Source: Myxococcaceae bacterium (GTDB taxonomy: Bacteria > Myxococcota > Myxococcia > Myxococcales > Myxococcaceae). Taken from it: 64,000 bases of DNA. The stretch spans positions 41,607 through 105,606 of the forward strand of contig JAEUJQ010000021.1 in NCBI GenBank assembly GCA_016793095.1. Direction: 5' to 3'. This document shows, piece after piece, positions 33,090-41,064 of the stretch. Every line of letters starts with the position of its first letter. Position 1 is the first letter of the stretch. The notes beneath the pieces were generated by a model, which was given only the letters and a program-made list of their open reading frames with translations, was not told the origin of the DNA and made no database searches. A program made the translations under genes and the position numbers.

Positions 33090-33867
33090 GGCGCTCGCCC
33101 TCGCCCTGCTCTGCGCGTCACCGGACGGTGGCGTGGCGGGTCCTGTCGACCCGACGGCAGACACGAGCATCGAGCGGTTCCGGGCTCCGCTCGACGCGCT
33201 GCTGGAGCGGCCGGTGGGCGAGGCGTCTCGCGCGGTGCGCTTCGACTGGCGGCGCTCGCGGATCGGCTTTGGCGTCATCAGCTCGAGCCTGCTGGAGCTG
33301 AACAACTACTCCTCGTTCCGCATCGGCGGCTACGTCCGCAAGGCGCTCGGCAACTTCATGCTCGAGGGCGCGGTGACGTACGTCTTCGTCTTCGGCTCCG
33401 ACGCGACGAACAAGCTGGCGCTCACGCCGTATCGGCAGTTCGGCAGACCGCCCCGCGTCGAGGTGGACCTCACCGTCGGCTACGCGATCGCCGAGGGCGT
33501 GGTGACGTCGCGACCCGGCCTCGTGCCCGCCGCACAGCTCGTGCTCACCGCCAACGTGGGAGTGCGCTACCTCTTCTATCCGGGAGGGCTCGCCGGGCTG
33601 CCCGCGCTCGACGTCGCCGCGGCCCTCTTCGCGCCGCGCATCAGCGACGCCGAGATCACCAACCTCGACAAGCGGCGGCTGCCAGCGATGCAGGTCGATC
33701 GCGCGCGGTACGGGCTGCTCGCGGGCTTCACCCTCGACGTCTACTTCCAGCCGGGCATCGCGGTGACGCCGCGGGTGATGATGGCGCTGCCGGTGTTCTC
33801 GGGAATGGCCGGCGCGGGGCTGGGCTGGTGGTGGGAGCTCTCGCTGGCCGTTGGAGCGTCGCTGTGA
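33079..33867 (+). CDS. Outer-membrane beta-barrel-like protein with TTG start
   Basis: 262 residues from a TTG at 33079, chosen because GAGGGGGG lies 8 bases before it and it opens a signal-like segment (I-L-E-A-L-A-L-A-L-L-C-A-S). The start overlaps the end of the previous gene by 11 bases. From residue 55 on there are about ten strand-like segments with Gly, Tyr and Phe (F-R-I-G-G-Y-V-R, A-V-T-Y-V-F-V-F, V-G-V-R-Y-L-F-Y). It is probably a small barrel in the outer membrane. No specific family recognised. Confidence 0.75.
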   Translation: MILEALALALLCASPDGGVAGPVDPTADTSIERFRAPLDALLERPVGEASRAVRFDWRRSRIGFGVISSSLLELNNYSSFRIGGYVRKALGNFMLEGAVTYVFVFGSDATNKLALTPYRQFGRPPRVEVDLTVGYAIAEGVVTSRPGLVPAAQLVLTANVGVRYLFYPGGLAGLPALDVAAALFAPRISDAEITNLDKRRLPAMQVDRARYGLLAGFTLDVYFQPGIAVTPRVMMALPVFSGMAGAGLGWWWELSLAVGASL

Positions 33868-35750
33868 CGTGGGCGCTGGTGCTCTCGGCGCTCGCCGCCG
33901 AGCCGTCACCGCTCGACGAGGTGCCTCGCCAGACGGCGGTCTTCTACAACGCGCGCGTCGCCCACCGTCGGAAGCGGCCGGTCGAGGTGCTGACGCTGTG
34001 GCTCCTGCGCAACAGCCTCGCCGACGCGGGCAAGCCCGGCACCCACGACGGGCCGTTCCGCTCGGTGGTGTGGGCCGCGACGGGGGCGATGGGCCTCTGC
34101 CAGGACGGGTTCGCGCGCGACGATGACGCGACCGGCGCGGGCTTGTGGCCGCTGGGGCTGCACAACCACGTGCTGCTCGCGCGACAGCCTGACGAGCTGC
34201 CCTCGCCGTACGAAGCGTACGACGTGGGGCGGCAGCAGCGCCTCATCACCCTGCACGACGTGCTCGACGACGAAGAGCTCGAGTCGGTCAGCTTCTCGCA
34301 GACGTTCTGCTTCTCACCCCGGGTCGCGCTGCTCGACTTCGGGCTCGATCCGCTCGGCGACCTCAACGACCGCCTGGTGTCGGGGCCGCTCCTGCGACGC
34401 CTGCTGCTGAAGGCGCTCGAGACCGTGAAGCGCGACCAGGTCACCACGGTCGCGGCCATCGAGGCGCGGCTGTTCGATCTCGAGCTCGCGCTCACCGAGC
34501 TGCGCAGCCGGCGGAAGAAGGACGTCGCGCTCGAGGCGGCTTCAGAGGTGAGGGGCGCGAACATGTCGGAGGGCGCCGCGAGCCAGGCTGGCGAGCAGGC
34601 CGCGAAGACGGTGACTGACTCGAGGCAGGTGGCGTTCCTGCGCCGCACGCTCCGCTGGCAGCCGGCCGAGTGGTTGACGCTCAGCCGCCAGCGGCGCGAG
34701 TTCCTCTTCGCGAACGCGCGCCAACACTCGACGGATCCCGACGGCCTGCGCGACCTCACCCTGGGCATCGTGGATCTGCTGGTCACCGCCAACGAAGGCC
34801 AGGAGGTGATGGGGTGGATCGGCACGCTCGAGATCGCCACCGACCGGGAGCTCGTCTTCGGCGGCGCTCGTGGCGAACGCCTGCTCGCGCTCGACGAGGG
34901 CTCGGGCTTCAGAGAGCGCTCGGTGATCGCGCTCCACCGCGGCGTCGCGCAGCTCGAGCGCGGGGCCCTGGCAGACGCGCTGCGCAGCTTCGCCTTCGCG
35001 CTCAAACACTCGGACTCGTCGAGGGCAGCCGCGACGGTGCACCCCCTCGCGCGCCGATGGCTGTCCTATGTCCTGGCGCGCTACGAGACCAACGTCGAGG
35101 TGCTGGCGACGTTGAAGGCGCTGGTGCCCCGTCAGGACTTCAACCCCATCATCGAGGACCTGCTCTGGGCCGCGGCCTTGCGCACCGACGGGCGCTCGTT
35201 CGACCGGCTCGCTGAGACGGCTCAACGTGGCGGCTCGTTCGACCAGAAGGTGCAGCGCCTCGCCCCGCTCGCACACGGCCGGGCGGGAGACCTCGTCAAC
35301 CAGCTCCAGGCCAGCGCTCAGGAGGGGCCCTACGACGCGCTCCGCTTCACGCGGCAGCTCGTGGACATGCTCGAGCGAGAGGAGGCCGACGTTCGCCGGG
35401 CCAACCGCGCGCTGCTCTCGCAGCTCATCGCCCTGCTCGAAGGCATCGCGTTGCAGGAGAACCAGGCGAAGACGAACGAGAAGGTCGCGCGCGAGCTGGC
35501 TGGGCGGGTCCAGGCGCTGCTCGAGGCGATGGGCAGCGGCGCTGGCCCGAACGCAGACAGCCGCGCCCTCAACCTGTCGCACTCGGCGTTCGCGGGCTCG
35601 CTGCGCCTGGCCCCGGCCGATCCCCTGCCGTGGCCGTTCGCGCCTCCGGCCGTCGAGGCGCCGCCAGCGTTCACGCCCTTCCAGCTCGTGCCGATCGAGT
35701 GGCGAGACGAGCAGGGCCGCCTCGTCTTCGGGTGGAGGATCACCGAGTGA
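33864..35750 (+). CDS. Helical-repeat exported protein of the motor-like operon
   Basis: 628 residues from a GTG at 33864 (GTGA overlap), giving a short signal peptide (T-W-A-L-V-L-S-A-L-A-A). It is nearly all helical. Residues 180-270 form a charged coiled coil, and about 310-560 look like tetratricopeptide/HEAT-type pairs (R-G-V-A-Q-L-E-R-G-A-L-A-D-A-L-R-S-F). It could be a periplasmic scaffold. The C-terminus has a Pro-rich linker and a short beta segment. Family unknown. Confidence 0.75.
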   Translation: MTWALVLSALAAEPSPLDEVPRQTAVFYNARVAHRRKRPVEVLTLWLLRNSLADAGKPGTHDGPFRSVVWAATGAMGLCQDGFARDDDATGAGLWPLGLHNHVLLARQPDELPSPYEAYDVGRQQRLITLHDVLDDEELESVSFSQTFCFSPRVALLDFGLDPLGDLNDRLVSGPLLRRLLLKALETVKRDQVTTVAAIEARLFDLELALTELRSRRKKDVALEAASEVRGANMSEGAASQAGEQAAKTVTDSRQVAFLRRTLRWQPAEWLTLSRQRREFLFANARQHSTDPDGLRDLTLGIVDLLVTANEGQEVMGWIGTLEIATDRELVFGGARGERLLALDEGSGFRERSVIALHRGVAQLERGALADALRSFAFALKHSDSSRAAATVHPLARRWLSYVLARYETNVEVLATLKALVPRQDFNPIIEDLLWAAALRTDGRSFDRLAETAQRGGSFDQKVQRLAPLAHGRAGDLVNQLQASAQEGPYDALRFTRQLVDMLEREEADVRRANRALLSQLIALLEGIALQENQAKTNEKVARELAGRVQALLEAMGSGAGPNADSRALNLSHSAFAGSLRLAPADPLPWPFAPPAVEAPPAFTPFQLVPIEWRDEQGRLVFGWRITE

Positions 35751-36394
35751 CGCGGGCCGAGCTGAGGCACGCGATGAGCCGTCGTCGCGCAGCGCTTCGT
35801 GCGCACGTCCGGGCGCTCAGGGCGCGGACCGAGGCCGCGGTCGGCAGCGATCCCCGCGTCCAGCGGGCCCGCCAACGCCGCCGCCTCAAGCGGGTCGCCG
35901 CCATCGCGTTGCTGCTGCTGCTCCTGCTCCTCATTCGCTGCGAGGGCCCAGCGGGGCCGGCTCCAGCGCTCGCCGCGGCGGACGCGGGGGCGCGCATCGA
36001 GAAGCCGGTCGAGAAGGGGCCGCCGCCGGCGCGCGTCGCGAAGAAGATCGTCATCGCCTCGAAGCCGGTCGCGCGGCCAGCGTTCGACCCGCCCGCCCGG
36101 CCTCCTGCCGAGTGGGTCGACGAGTTCCGCCTGCAGGTCGCGGCGCGCAGCCCGAGGTTGGCGGCGTGCTTCATCGGCAGCAACCGGCCCGGCGCGCTCC
36201 GGTGGACGACGCTGGTGTCGCTGCAGACCGGCGCGGTCGGCGAACACGACTTCGAGTCGATGGGCGTCGCGGCCGATCTCACCCGCGGCCAGCTCGACTG
36301 CCTGCAGGCGGTCCTGTCGAAGCCGGAGTACCTGCTCAAGGACGCTCCAGCCGGGGGCCTGCCGGAGCGCGTCAGCCTCGTGCTCGAGTTCTGA
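35747..36394 (+). CDS. Single-span protein with AgmX/PglI-like C-terminal domain
   Basis: 215 residues from a GTG at 35747 (GTGA overlap). A very basic N-terminal cytoplasmic part (R-R-R-A-A-L-R, R-Q-R-R-R-L-K-R) is followed by one membrane helix at about 45-62 (eight Leu in a row), a Pro/Lys linker and a periplasmic domain of about 100 residues. That domain has two Cys spaced about 45 apart (A-A-C-F-I-G and L-D-C-L-Q-A-V) and an L-V-S-L-Q-T-G-A-V-G-E-H strand, the plan of the AgmX/PglI C-terminal domain known from myxobacterial gliding proteins, related in shape to TonB. It may transmit force to the outer membrane. Last gene of the operon. Confidence 0.78.
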   Translation: MTRAELRHAMSRRRAALRAHVRALRARTEAAVGSDPRVQRARQRRRLKRVAAIALLLLLLLLIRCEGPAGPAPALAAADAGARIEKPVEKGPPPARVAKKIVIASKPVARPAFDPPARPPAEWVDEFRLQVAARSPRLAACFIGSNRPGALRWTTLVSLQTGAVGEHDFESMGVAADLTRGQLDCLQAVLSKPEYLLKDAPAGGLPERVSLVLEF

Positions 36395-36454
36395 CGCGAG
36401 CTTCGACTGCCGCCCGCGCCGCCTCCGGAGGCCGCTTCGAGGGGCAGGTCCGGC

Positions 36455-38188
36455 TCAGAGCGGCAACGTGCGGTCGAGGATGTCGGGGCGCAGATCCGTG
36501 ACCTGCCCCCACGTCGCGTTGAGCCGATCGAGCCCCGGCGCGGGCGCGAGGTTGTTGATGTGCACCCCGAAGTCGATGCGGATCACCTCGGAGTTGAAGT
36601 ACGGCAGCAGCAGCCTGAGGCCCACGCCGGCCGTGTGCTGGAGGTTGGGCCGGGTGTCGAAGGCCGAGCCCACGTCATAGAAGAGCACGAAGCCGAGGAA
36701 GGTCCCGAGCACGAACGCGATGGGTCGCGTGCGGTACTCGAGGTTGCCCAGCACGAGGTTCCGGCCCGAGAACTGCTCGGCGAACGTGCCCCGCAGCCCC
36801 TCGGAGCCGCCCAGCAACACCTGCCGGTTGTCCAGGTCGTTCCAGCGGAGGTCCACCAGCAGACGGACGACGACGCGGCCGCCGTAGAAGCTCGGTGAGT
36901 AGTTGGTGAGCTCGGCAGCGAAGCGCTCGTTCACGGTGGGCAGGCCCGGCCTGAAGCGCGCGCCGCCTGCCGCGGTGACGGTGAAGAGATCGTCCCAGCG
37001 GTAGAAGCGGTAGCGTACGTTGCCGCCGACCTCGATGAACTGCTGGGTCGTCAGTGGCGAGGGGAACGCCCAGCGCGCGCCGGCGCTCACGCGGAAGCCG
37101 AGCTGGTAGTCCTCGGACAGCTCGAAGGCGTCGAGGTTCTTGAACGCGCGGAAGTCGTTGGTGAACGCGCTGGCGATGCCCTCGACGAACGTCGCGTCTT
37201 CGGTGCGCCGCAGGTAGTTCGTCTTCAGCCAGGTCGCCTGGTCCTGACGCAGGTTCGACTCGCGCATGGGCGTGTACTCCCGCACGTACGCGCCCGCGAT
37301 GAGGCTGAGGTCCACCTTGACTGCGTCACCGAACCGCCGCGTCACCGTCGCGTCGAGCCCGAGCTCGCGCTGGTCGAACTGGAACGGCACCGTCTCGGTC
37401 CCGCTCTCATCCGGGTACGGCAACTGCCACACGCTCGCGCCACGGAAGATGCGCCGCTTGCGCACATTCCACGCGCCGTCGATCAAGAAGCCCCACGGCT
37501 GGTCGAGCGTGATGATCGGGTAGCCGACGATGACCTGCCCGACGCTGCCCTCGAGGGCGCCAGTCTGCCGGTTGAAGACGAGGGTGGCCGCCTCCGAGAA
37601 GCTCCAGCGCGAGCCGAAGAGCCGGCGCTCGGTGAACCGCTGGCCGACCGCGAACGTGTCGAGGCGCAGCACCGTGTCGAGCGAGAGGCTCTGGCCCCAG
37701 CCGTTGAAGTTCACCTCGACGAGCGTGAGCTGCAGGTACTGGAGCAACGAGCCGATGAGGGTGAACGAGTTCGACAGGCGCAGGCTCCACTTGTCCTGGG
37801 TGACGACCAGCACGCTCACGCGCCCGTCGGGGGCCTTCACCGGAACCACCCTCGCGACGGTGAGGAAGAAGAGGCGCCGCAGGTTGCGCTCGGTCTCGAG
37901 CGCGCGCTGGCCGTCCCACGCGTCTCCCGGCTTCAGCAGCACCTCGCGCCGCACCACCTGGTCCCGCGTCTTGATGTGGAGGATGTCGAAGAACTTCGGG
38001 TTCGCCTCGGGAAAGATCTCCTCGCGCTCGACGAAGACCTGATCGATCTGCCGTCCGTCCGGGGCGGGCTCGAGCTCGAGCTCCCGGCGCGCGAGGCCCC
38101 ACTGCACGAGACGCTCCTCGGGGCCGCGCTCGTCCGTCGCGGGCGCCGCCGAGAGCATCATCGAGGCCAGGAGCGAGAGACCCGTCAC
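36455..38188 (-). CDS. Omp85/BamA-like outer-membrane protein
   Basis: 577 residues from a GTG at 38188 with a signal peptide (ends S-A-A-P-A). One or two POTRA-like modules lie at about 35-150 (E-T-E-R-N-L-R-R-L-F-F-L, K-A-P-D-G-R-V-S-V-L-V-V). The rest is a beta barrel with the Omp85 loop motif G-G-S-E-G-L-R-G-T-F near residue 470, equivalent to the V/G-R-G-F/Y motif that closes the barrel in BamA, TamA and FhaC. It is read toward the motor-like operon, with 60 bases between the stops. It may insert or secrete an outer-membrane partner. Confidence 0.85.
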   Translation of the reverse strand: MTGLSLLASMMLSAAPATDERGPEERLVQWGLARRELELEPAPDGRQIDQVFVEREEIFPEANPKFFDILHIKTRDQVVRREVLLKPGDAWDGQRALETERNLRRLFFLTVARVVPVKAPDGRVSVLVVTQDKWSLRLSNSFTLIGSLLQYLQLTLVEVNFNGWGQSLSLDTVLRLDTFAVGQRFTERRLFGSRWSFSEAATLVFNRQTGALEGSVGQVIVGYPIITLDQPWGFLIDGAWNVRKRRIFRGASVWQLPYPDESGTETVPFQFDQRELGLDATVTRRFGDAVKVDLSLIAGAYVREYTPMRESNLRQDQATWLKTNYLRRTEDATFVEGIASAFTNDFRAFKNLDAFELSEDYQLGFRVSAGARWAFPSPLTTQQFIEVGGNVRYRFYRWDDLFTVTAAGGARFRPGLPTVNERFAAELTNYSPSFYGGRVVVRLLVDLRWNDLDNRQVLLGGSEGLRGTFAEQFSGRNLVLGNLEYRTRPIAFVLGTFLGFVLFYDVGSAFDTRPNLQHTAGVGLRLLLPYFNSEVIRIDFGVHINNLAPAPGLDRLNATWGQVTDLRPDILDRTLPL

Positions 38189-38197
38189 CCGGACGCG

Positions 38198-38203
38198 ACG
38201 CTA
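38198..38203 (-). promoter_or_regulatory. -10 element TAGCGT before the Omp85-like gene
   Basis: TAGCGT on the minus strand, 9 bases before the GTG at 38188. The same hexamer at the same distance precedes the xanthine dehydrogenase gene. Confidence 0.45.
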
Positions 38204-38250
38204 CTTCACTGTTCGCGGCAAACCGCGCGAAAGGCCGCCTCGAGGAGCGG

Positions 38251-38256
38251 TACACT
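38251..38256 (+). promoter_or_regulatory. -10 element TACACT, 6 bases before a start codon
   Basis: TACACT then TGCGCC and the GTG at 38263. No ribosome binding site in between, so the mRNA is probably leaderless. Confidence 0.45.
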
Positions 38257-38262
38257 TGCGCC

Positions 38263-38859
38263 GTGAGCGCTCCCGGGCCAGCCAACGTCAACCCCTTGTC
38301 CAGGCGACGACTCCTTCGCCTCGGAGGCATCGCTGGCGCGGCGCTCGCGGGCGGCGCCTGGCTCGTGATGCGTGGCGGTGGCGACGATCACTACCGCTCG
38401 CTGTGTCCGGGCGCGACTCCGGGCGTGCTGTCAGTGAAGGAGCTCGGCGTGCTCGCGGCGCTCTGCGAGCGCGTCTGTCCGCCGGCCGACGAGGCGCACG
38501 CGGGCGCGAAGGTGGTGCGGGTCGCGGAGCGCATCGATCGGGAGCTGGCCTTCCACACGCCCAGGATGCAGTCGGACCTCAAGGCCGCGCTGCTGGTGAT
38601 GGAGCACGGCGGGCTCCTGCATCTGTCGGCGACGCGCTTCACGCGGCTGGCTCCCGAGGCGCAGGACGCGCGCATCGAGGCGATGATGACGAGCAGCTCG
38701 GAGCTCGAGCGCCAGGTGATCGGCAACCTGCGGCTGCTCTCGCTGTTCTTCTATTACGTCGACGAGCGCACCTGGGCCGCCATCCACTACGAGGGGCCCT
38801 TCCAGCCTCGCAAGGCGCCGCCCGCCGACTCGCGCCTGCCGGAGGCACCGCATGGATGA
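38263..38859 (+). CDS. Tat-exported gluconate 2-dehydrogenase subunit 3-like protein
   Basis: 198 residues. Twin-arginine signal at residues 14-30 (S-R-R-R-L-L-R-L-G-G-I-A-G-A). The mature part has a pattern found in the small subunit of membrane-bound gluconate dehydrogenases (L-A-A-L-C-E-R-V-C-P-P-A-D, then a helical core with W-A-A-I-H-Y-E-G-P). This subunit helps export or mature the flavin subunit, encoded by the next gene, which it overlaps by 8 bases. No cytochrome c subunit is seen next to them. Confidence 0.82.
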   Translation: MSAPGPANVNPLSRRRLLRLGGIAGAALAGGAWLVMRGGGDDHYRSLCPGATPGVLSVKELGVLAALCERVCPPADEAHAGAKVVRVAERIDRELAFHTPRMQSDLKAALLVMEHGGLLHLSATRFTRLAPEAQDARIEAMMTSSSELERQVIGNLRLLSLFFYYVDERTWAAIHYEGPFQPRKAPPADSRLPEAPHG

Positions 38860-40429
38860 GGCCCTCAGAGAGCGGGTGCTCGAGTCCGAGCGGGTCTCGG
38901 CTCCGATGACCGAGACGGTGGACGCCGTCGTCATCGGCACCGGGTGCGGCGGCGCGGTGATGGCGAAGGAGCTGGCCGCCGCGGGCAAGTCGGTGCTCAT
39001 GCTCGAGCGCGGCGGCTTCTACCTGCCGCAGCGGGGCGACTTCGATCAGCGCGAAGACGACATGTTCGCGCGCCTCGACGGCGGGCGCGGCCTCGACACC
39101 TCGGAGAACACGCAGGCGACGCTGACCTACGGCAACTGCGTCGGTGGCGCTTCGGTGCACTACTGGGCCGACACGCTGCGCACGCCGAAGGACCGCCTCG
39201 AGCAGTGGGCGAGCCAGCACGGCGTCGAGGCCCACTCCGAGCAGGAGCTGCTGCCGCACTTCGAGCGCATCGAGAAGGCGCTCAACGCACACCCCGCGAA
39301 GGAGCACCGGCGCAACGCGATGAACCGGCTCTTCATCGAGGGCGCGGACAAGGCGGGCATCGAGTGGGAGCCGATCGTGCAGGCGCGCGACGACCGCTGC
39401 GTCAGCTCGGGCTACTGCATGCAGGGGTGCGCGTACGACGGGAAGCAGAGCCAGTTGGTGACGCACCTGCCCGAGGCCCTGCGCGCGGGCGTGCGCATCT
39501 TCGCGGACTGCGAGGTCGAGCGGGTGCTGGTGAACGGCGGCCGCGCCACCGGCGTGCTCGCGCACTTCCTCGACCGGCGCACGACGAAGCGGCTCGGCTA
39601 CACGCTCGAGGTGAAGGCGAAGGTGGTGATCGTCGCGGCGGGCGGCTTCAACTCGGCGCCGCTCTTGCTGCGCTCGAAGATCCCCGACCCGTCGGGCCAG
39701 CTGGGCAAGAACCTGCAGTTCAACCCGTGCCCGCAGCTCTTCGGCCTGTTCGAACGCGACGTCGTGATGTGGCGCGGCATCCCCGCGGCGGTGGGCACCT
39801 CGAAGTACCGCCTCGCCCGGTACGACGACGGCCGCTACGTCGAGGGCGGCTACCTGCTGCTTCCGAACCAGCTGCCTCCCGCGACGCTCGCGGCCGTGCT
39901 CCCGGGGTTCGGCAAGCGCCACCGCGACCTGATGGACCACGCGCACCGCATCGGCAGCGCCATCTCGTGGATCGACGACGTCGAGACCGGCAGCGTGCGC
40001 CTCGACGGCGACGGCAACCCCATCTGGAGCTGGACGCTCTCGGGCACCAACGAGCTGATCGTTCGCGACGCGCTGAAGAAGCAGGCGACCGTGCTGCTGC
40101 ACGCGGGCGCAAAGGAGCTCATCGTGCCGGACGCGAAGGGCACGCGGCTGTCGGACCTCTCGGAGCTGAAGAAGCTCGACACGGTCGACCTGCGGCCGGG
40201 CTCGATGATGTTCGCGTCGCCGCACCCGGCCGGCATGTGCCGCATGGGGAAGGACCCAGCGAAGTCGGTGGTGGACTCGAACAACGAGGTGCACGCGGTG
40301 AAGGGCCTGTTCGTCACTGACCCGAGCGCCTTGCCGACCGCCGTATCGGTGGACCCGTCGGAGACGATCATGGCGTTCAGCTACGTCGCGGCGGCGAAGC
40401 TCCTCGAGCGCTGGTCGAACTACGCATGA
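38852..40429 (+). CDS. GMC-family FAD oxidoreductase
   Basis: 525 residues. The dinucleotide-binding motif G-T-G-C-G-G-A-V lies near residue 30, followed by the E-R-G-G of the FAD ribose site near 50. The GMC signature C-V-G-G-A-S-V-H-Y-W lies near 95, and the C-terminal H-P-A-G-M-C-R-M-G and D-P-S-A-L-P-T-A segments are near 460-490, with the active-site His. It most likely oxidises an alcohol, sugar or sterol, and the partner small subunit upstream suggests export through Tat. It overlaps both neighbours. Confidence 0.88.
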   Translation: MDEALRERVLESERVSAPMTETVDAVVIGTGCGGAVMAKELAAAGKSVLMLERGGFYLPQRGDFDQREDDMFARLDGGRGLDTSENTQATLTYGNCVGGASVHYWADTLRTPKDRLEQWASQHGVEAHSEQELLPHFERIEKALNAHPAKEHRRNAMNRLFIEGADKAGIEWEPIVQARDDRCVSSGYCMQGCAYDGKQSQLVTHLPEALRAGVRIFADCEVERVLVNGGRATGVLAHFLDRRTTKRLGYTLEVKAKVVIVAAGGFNSAPLLLRSKIPDPSGQLGKNLQFNPCPQLFGLFERDVVMWRGIPAAVGTSKYRLARYDDGRYVEGGYLLLPNQLPPATLAAVLPGFGKRHRDLMDHAHRIGSAISWIDDVETGSVRLDGDGNPIWSWTLSGTNELIVRDALKKQATVLLHAGAKELIVPDAKGTRLSDLSELKKLDTVDLRPGSMMFASPHPAGMCRMGKDPAKSVVDSNNEVHAVKGLFVTDPSALPTAVSVDPSETIMAFSYVAAAKLLERWSNYA

Positions 40430-41064
40430 ACCGCGCGCTGGCGATCGCGCTCCTCGGGCTCACGGGGGCCGGCTGCGGAGTGCTCACGCACGCACGCCCC
40501 ACCCCGAAGGGCACGGTCGCGCTCGAGGCCTCGGCGGGCGGGCCCATCGTCGACATCGGCGCGCCGGTGCCGCTGCCCTTGAGCACCCTTGGCGTCAGCG
40601 TGGGCGTGCTGGAGCGCCTCGACGTGCAGGCGCACGTGCACCTCACCACCCTGCTCGCGCTGCGCACCGCCGGCCTCGACGTCGGCACCACCTGGCTGCC
40701 GCTGACCCAGGACGGCTGGCGTCCCGCGGTGGCGCTCACCGGCCGCGGCTACCTCTTCACCAACTTCCGCGGCGCGCCGCTGGGCTTCGTCGAGCTGACG
40801 TCGACGGCGAGCTGGCTGTTGGCGGGGCGCTTCCTCACCCTCGTCACGCTGTCGGGCCTCGTCGATCTCTCGGACGGCTTCGTGCACTGGTCGCCGGGCA
40901 TCGGGCAGCAGGTGCTGCTGGGGCGGTGGGCGATCGGCCTCGATCTGCGCTGGTACGACCCGACGTACGACGTGCGCTTCTCGTCGGCGAAGTGGGCTCA
41001 CGTGGGCGGGCGTGGCGCGCTTGGCCTGGTGCTCGGCGCGTCGTACCGGTTCGGCGGCGAGTGA
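40426..41064 (+). CDS. Hypothetical lipoprotein, beta-rich
   Basis: 212 residues. Signal peptide with lipobox G-L-T-G-A-G-C (Cys 17). The mature part alternates hydrophobic strands (V-S-V-G-V-L-E-R-L-D-V-Q-A-H-V-H, L-D-L-R-W-Y-D-P) and ends in A-S-Y-R-F-G-G-E, resembling a small outer-membrane barrel or transthyretin-like fold. It overlaps the GMC gene by ATGA, so it is part of that operon. Family not recognised. Confidence 0.7.
   Translation: MNRALAIALLGLTGAGCGVLTHARPTPKGTVALEASAGGPIVDIGAPVPLPLSTLGVSVGVLERLDVQAHVHLTTLLALRTAGLDVGTTWLPLTQDGWRPAVALTGRGYLFTNFRGAPLGFVELTSTASWLLAGRFLTLVTLSGLVDLSDGFVHWSPGIGQQVLLGRWAIGLDLRWYDPTYDVRFSSAKWAHVGGRGALGLVLGASYRFGGE

Noticed and set aside
36421..36432. 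Palindrome GCCTCCGGAGGC between two convergent genes
   Set aside because: It could help as a bidirectional terminator, but the stem is only 4 bp once a loop is allowed.
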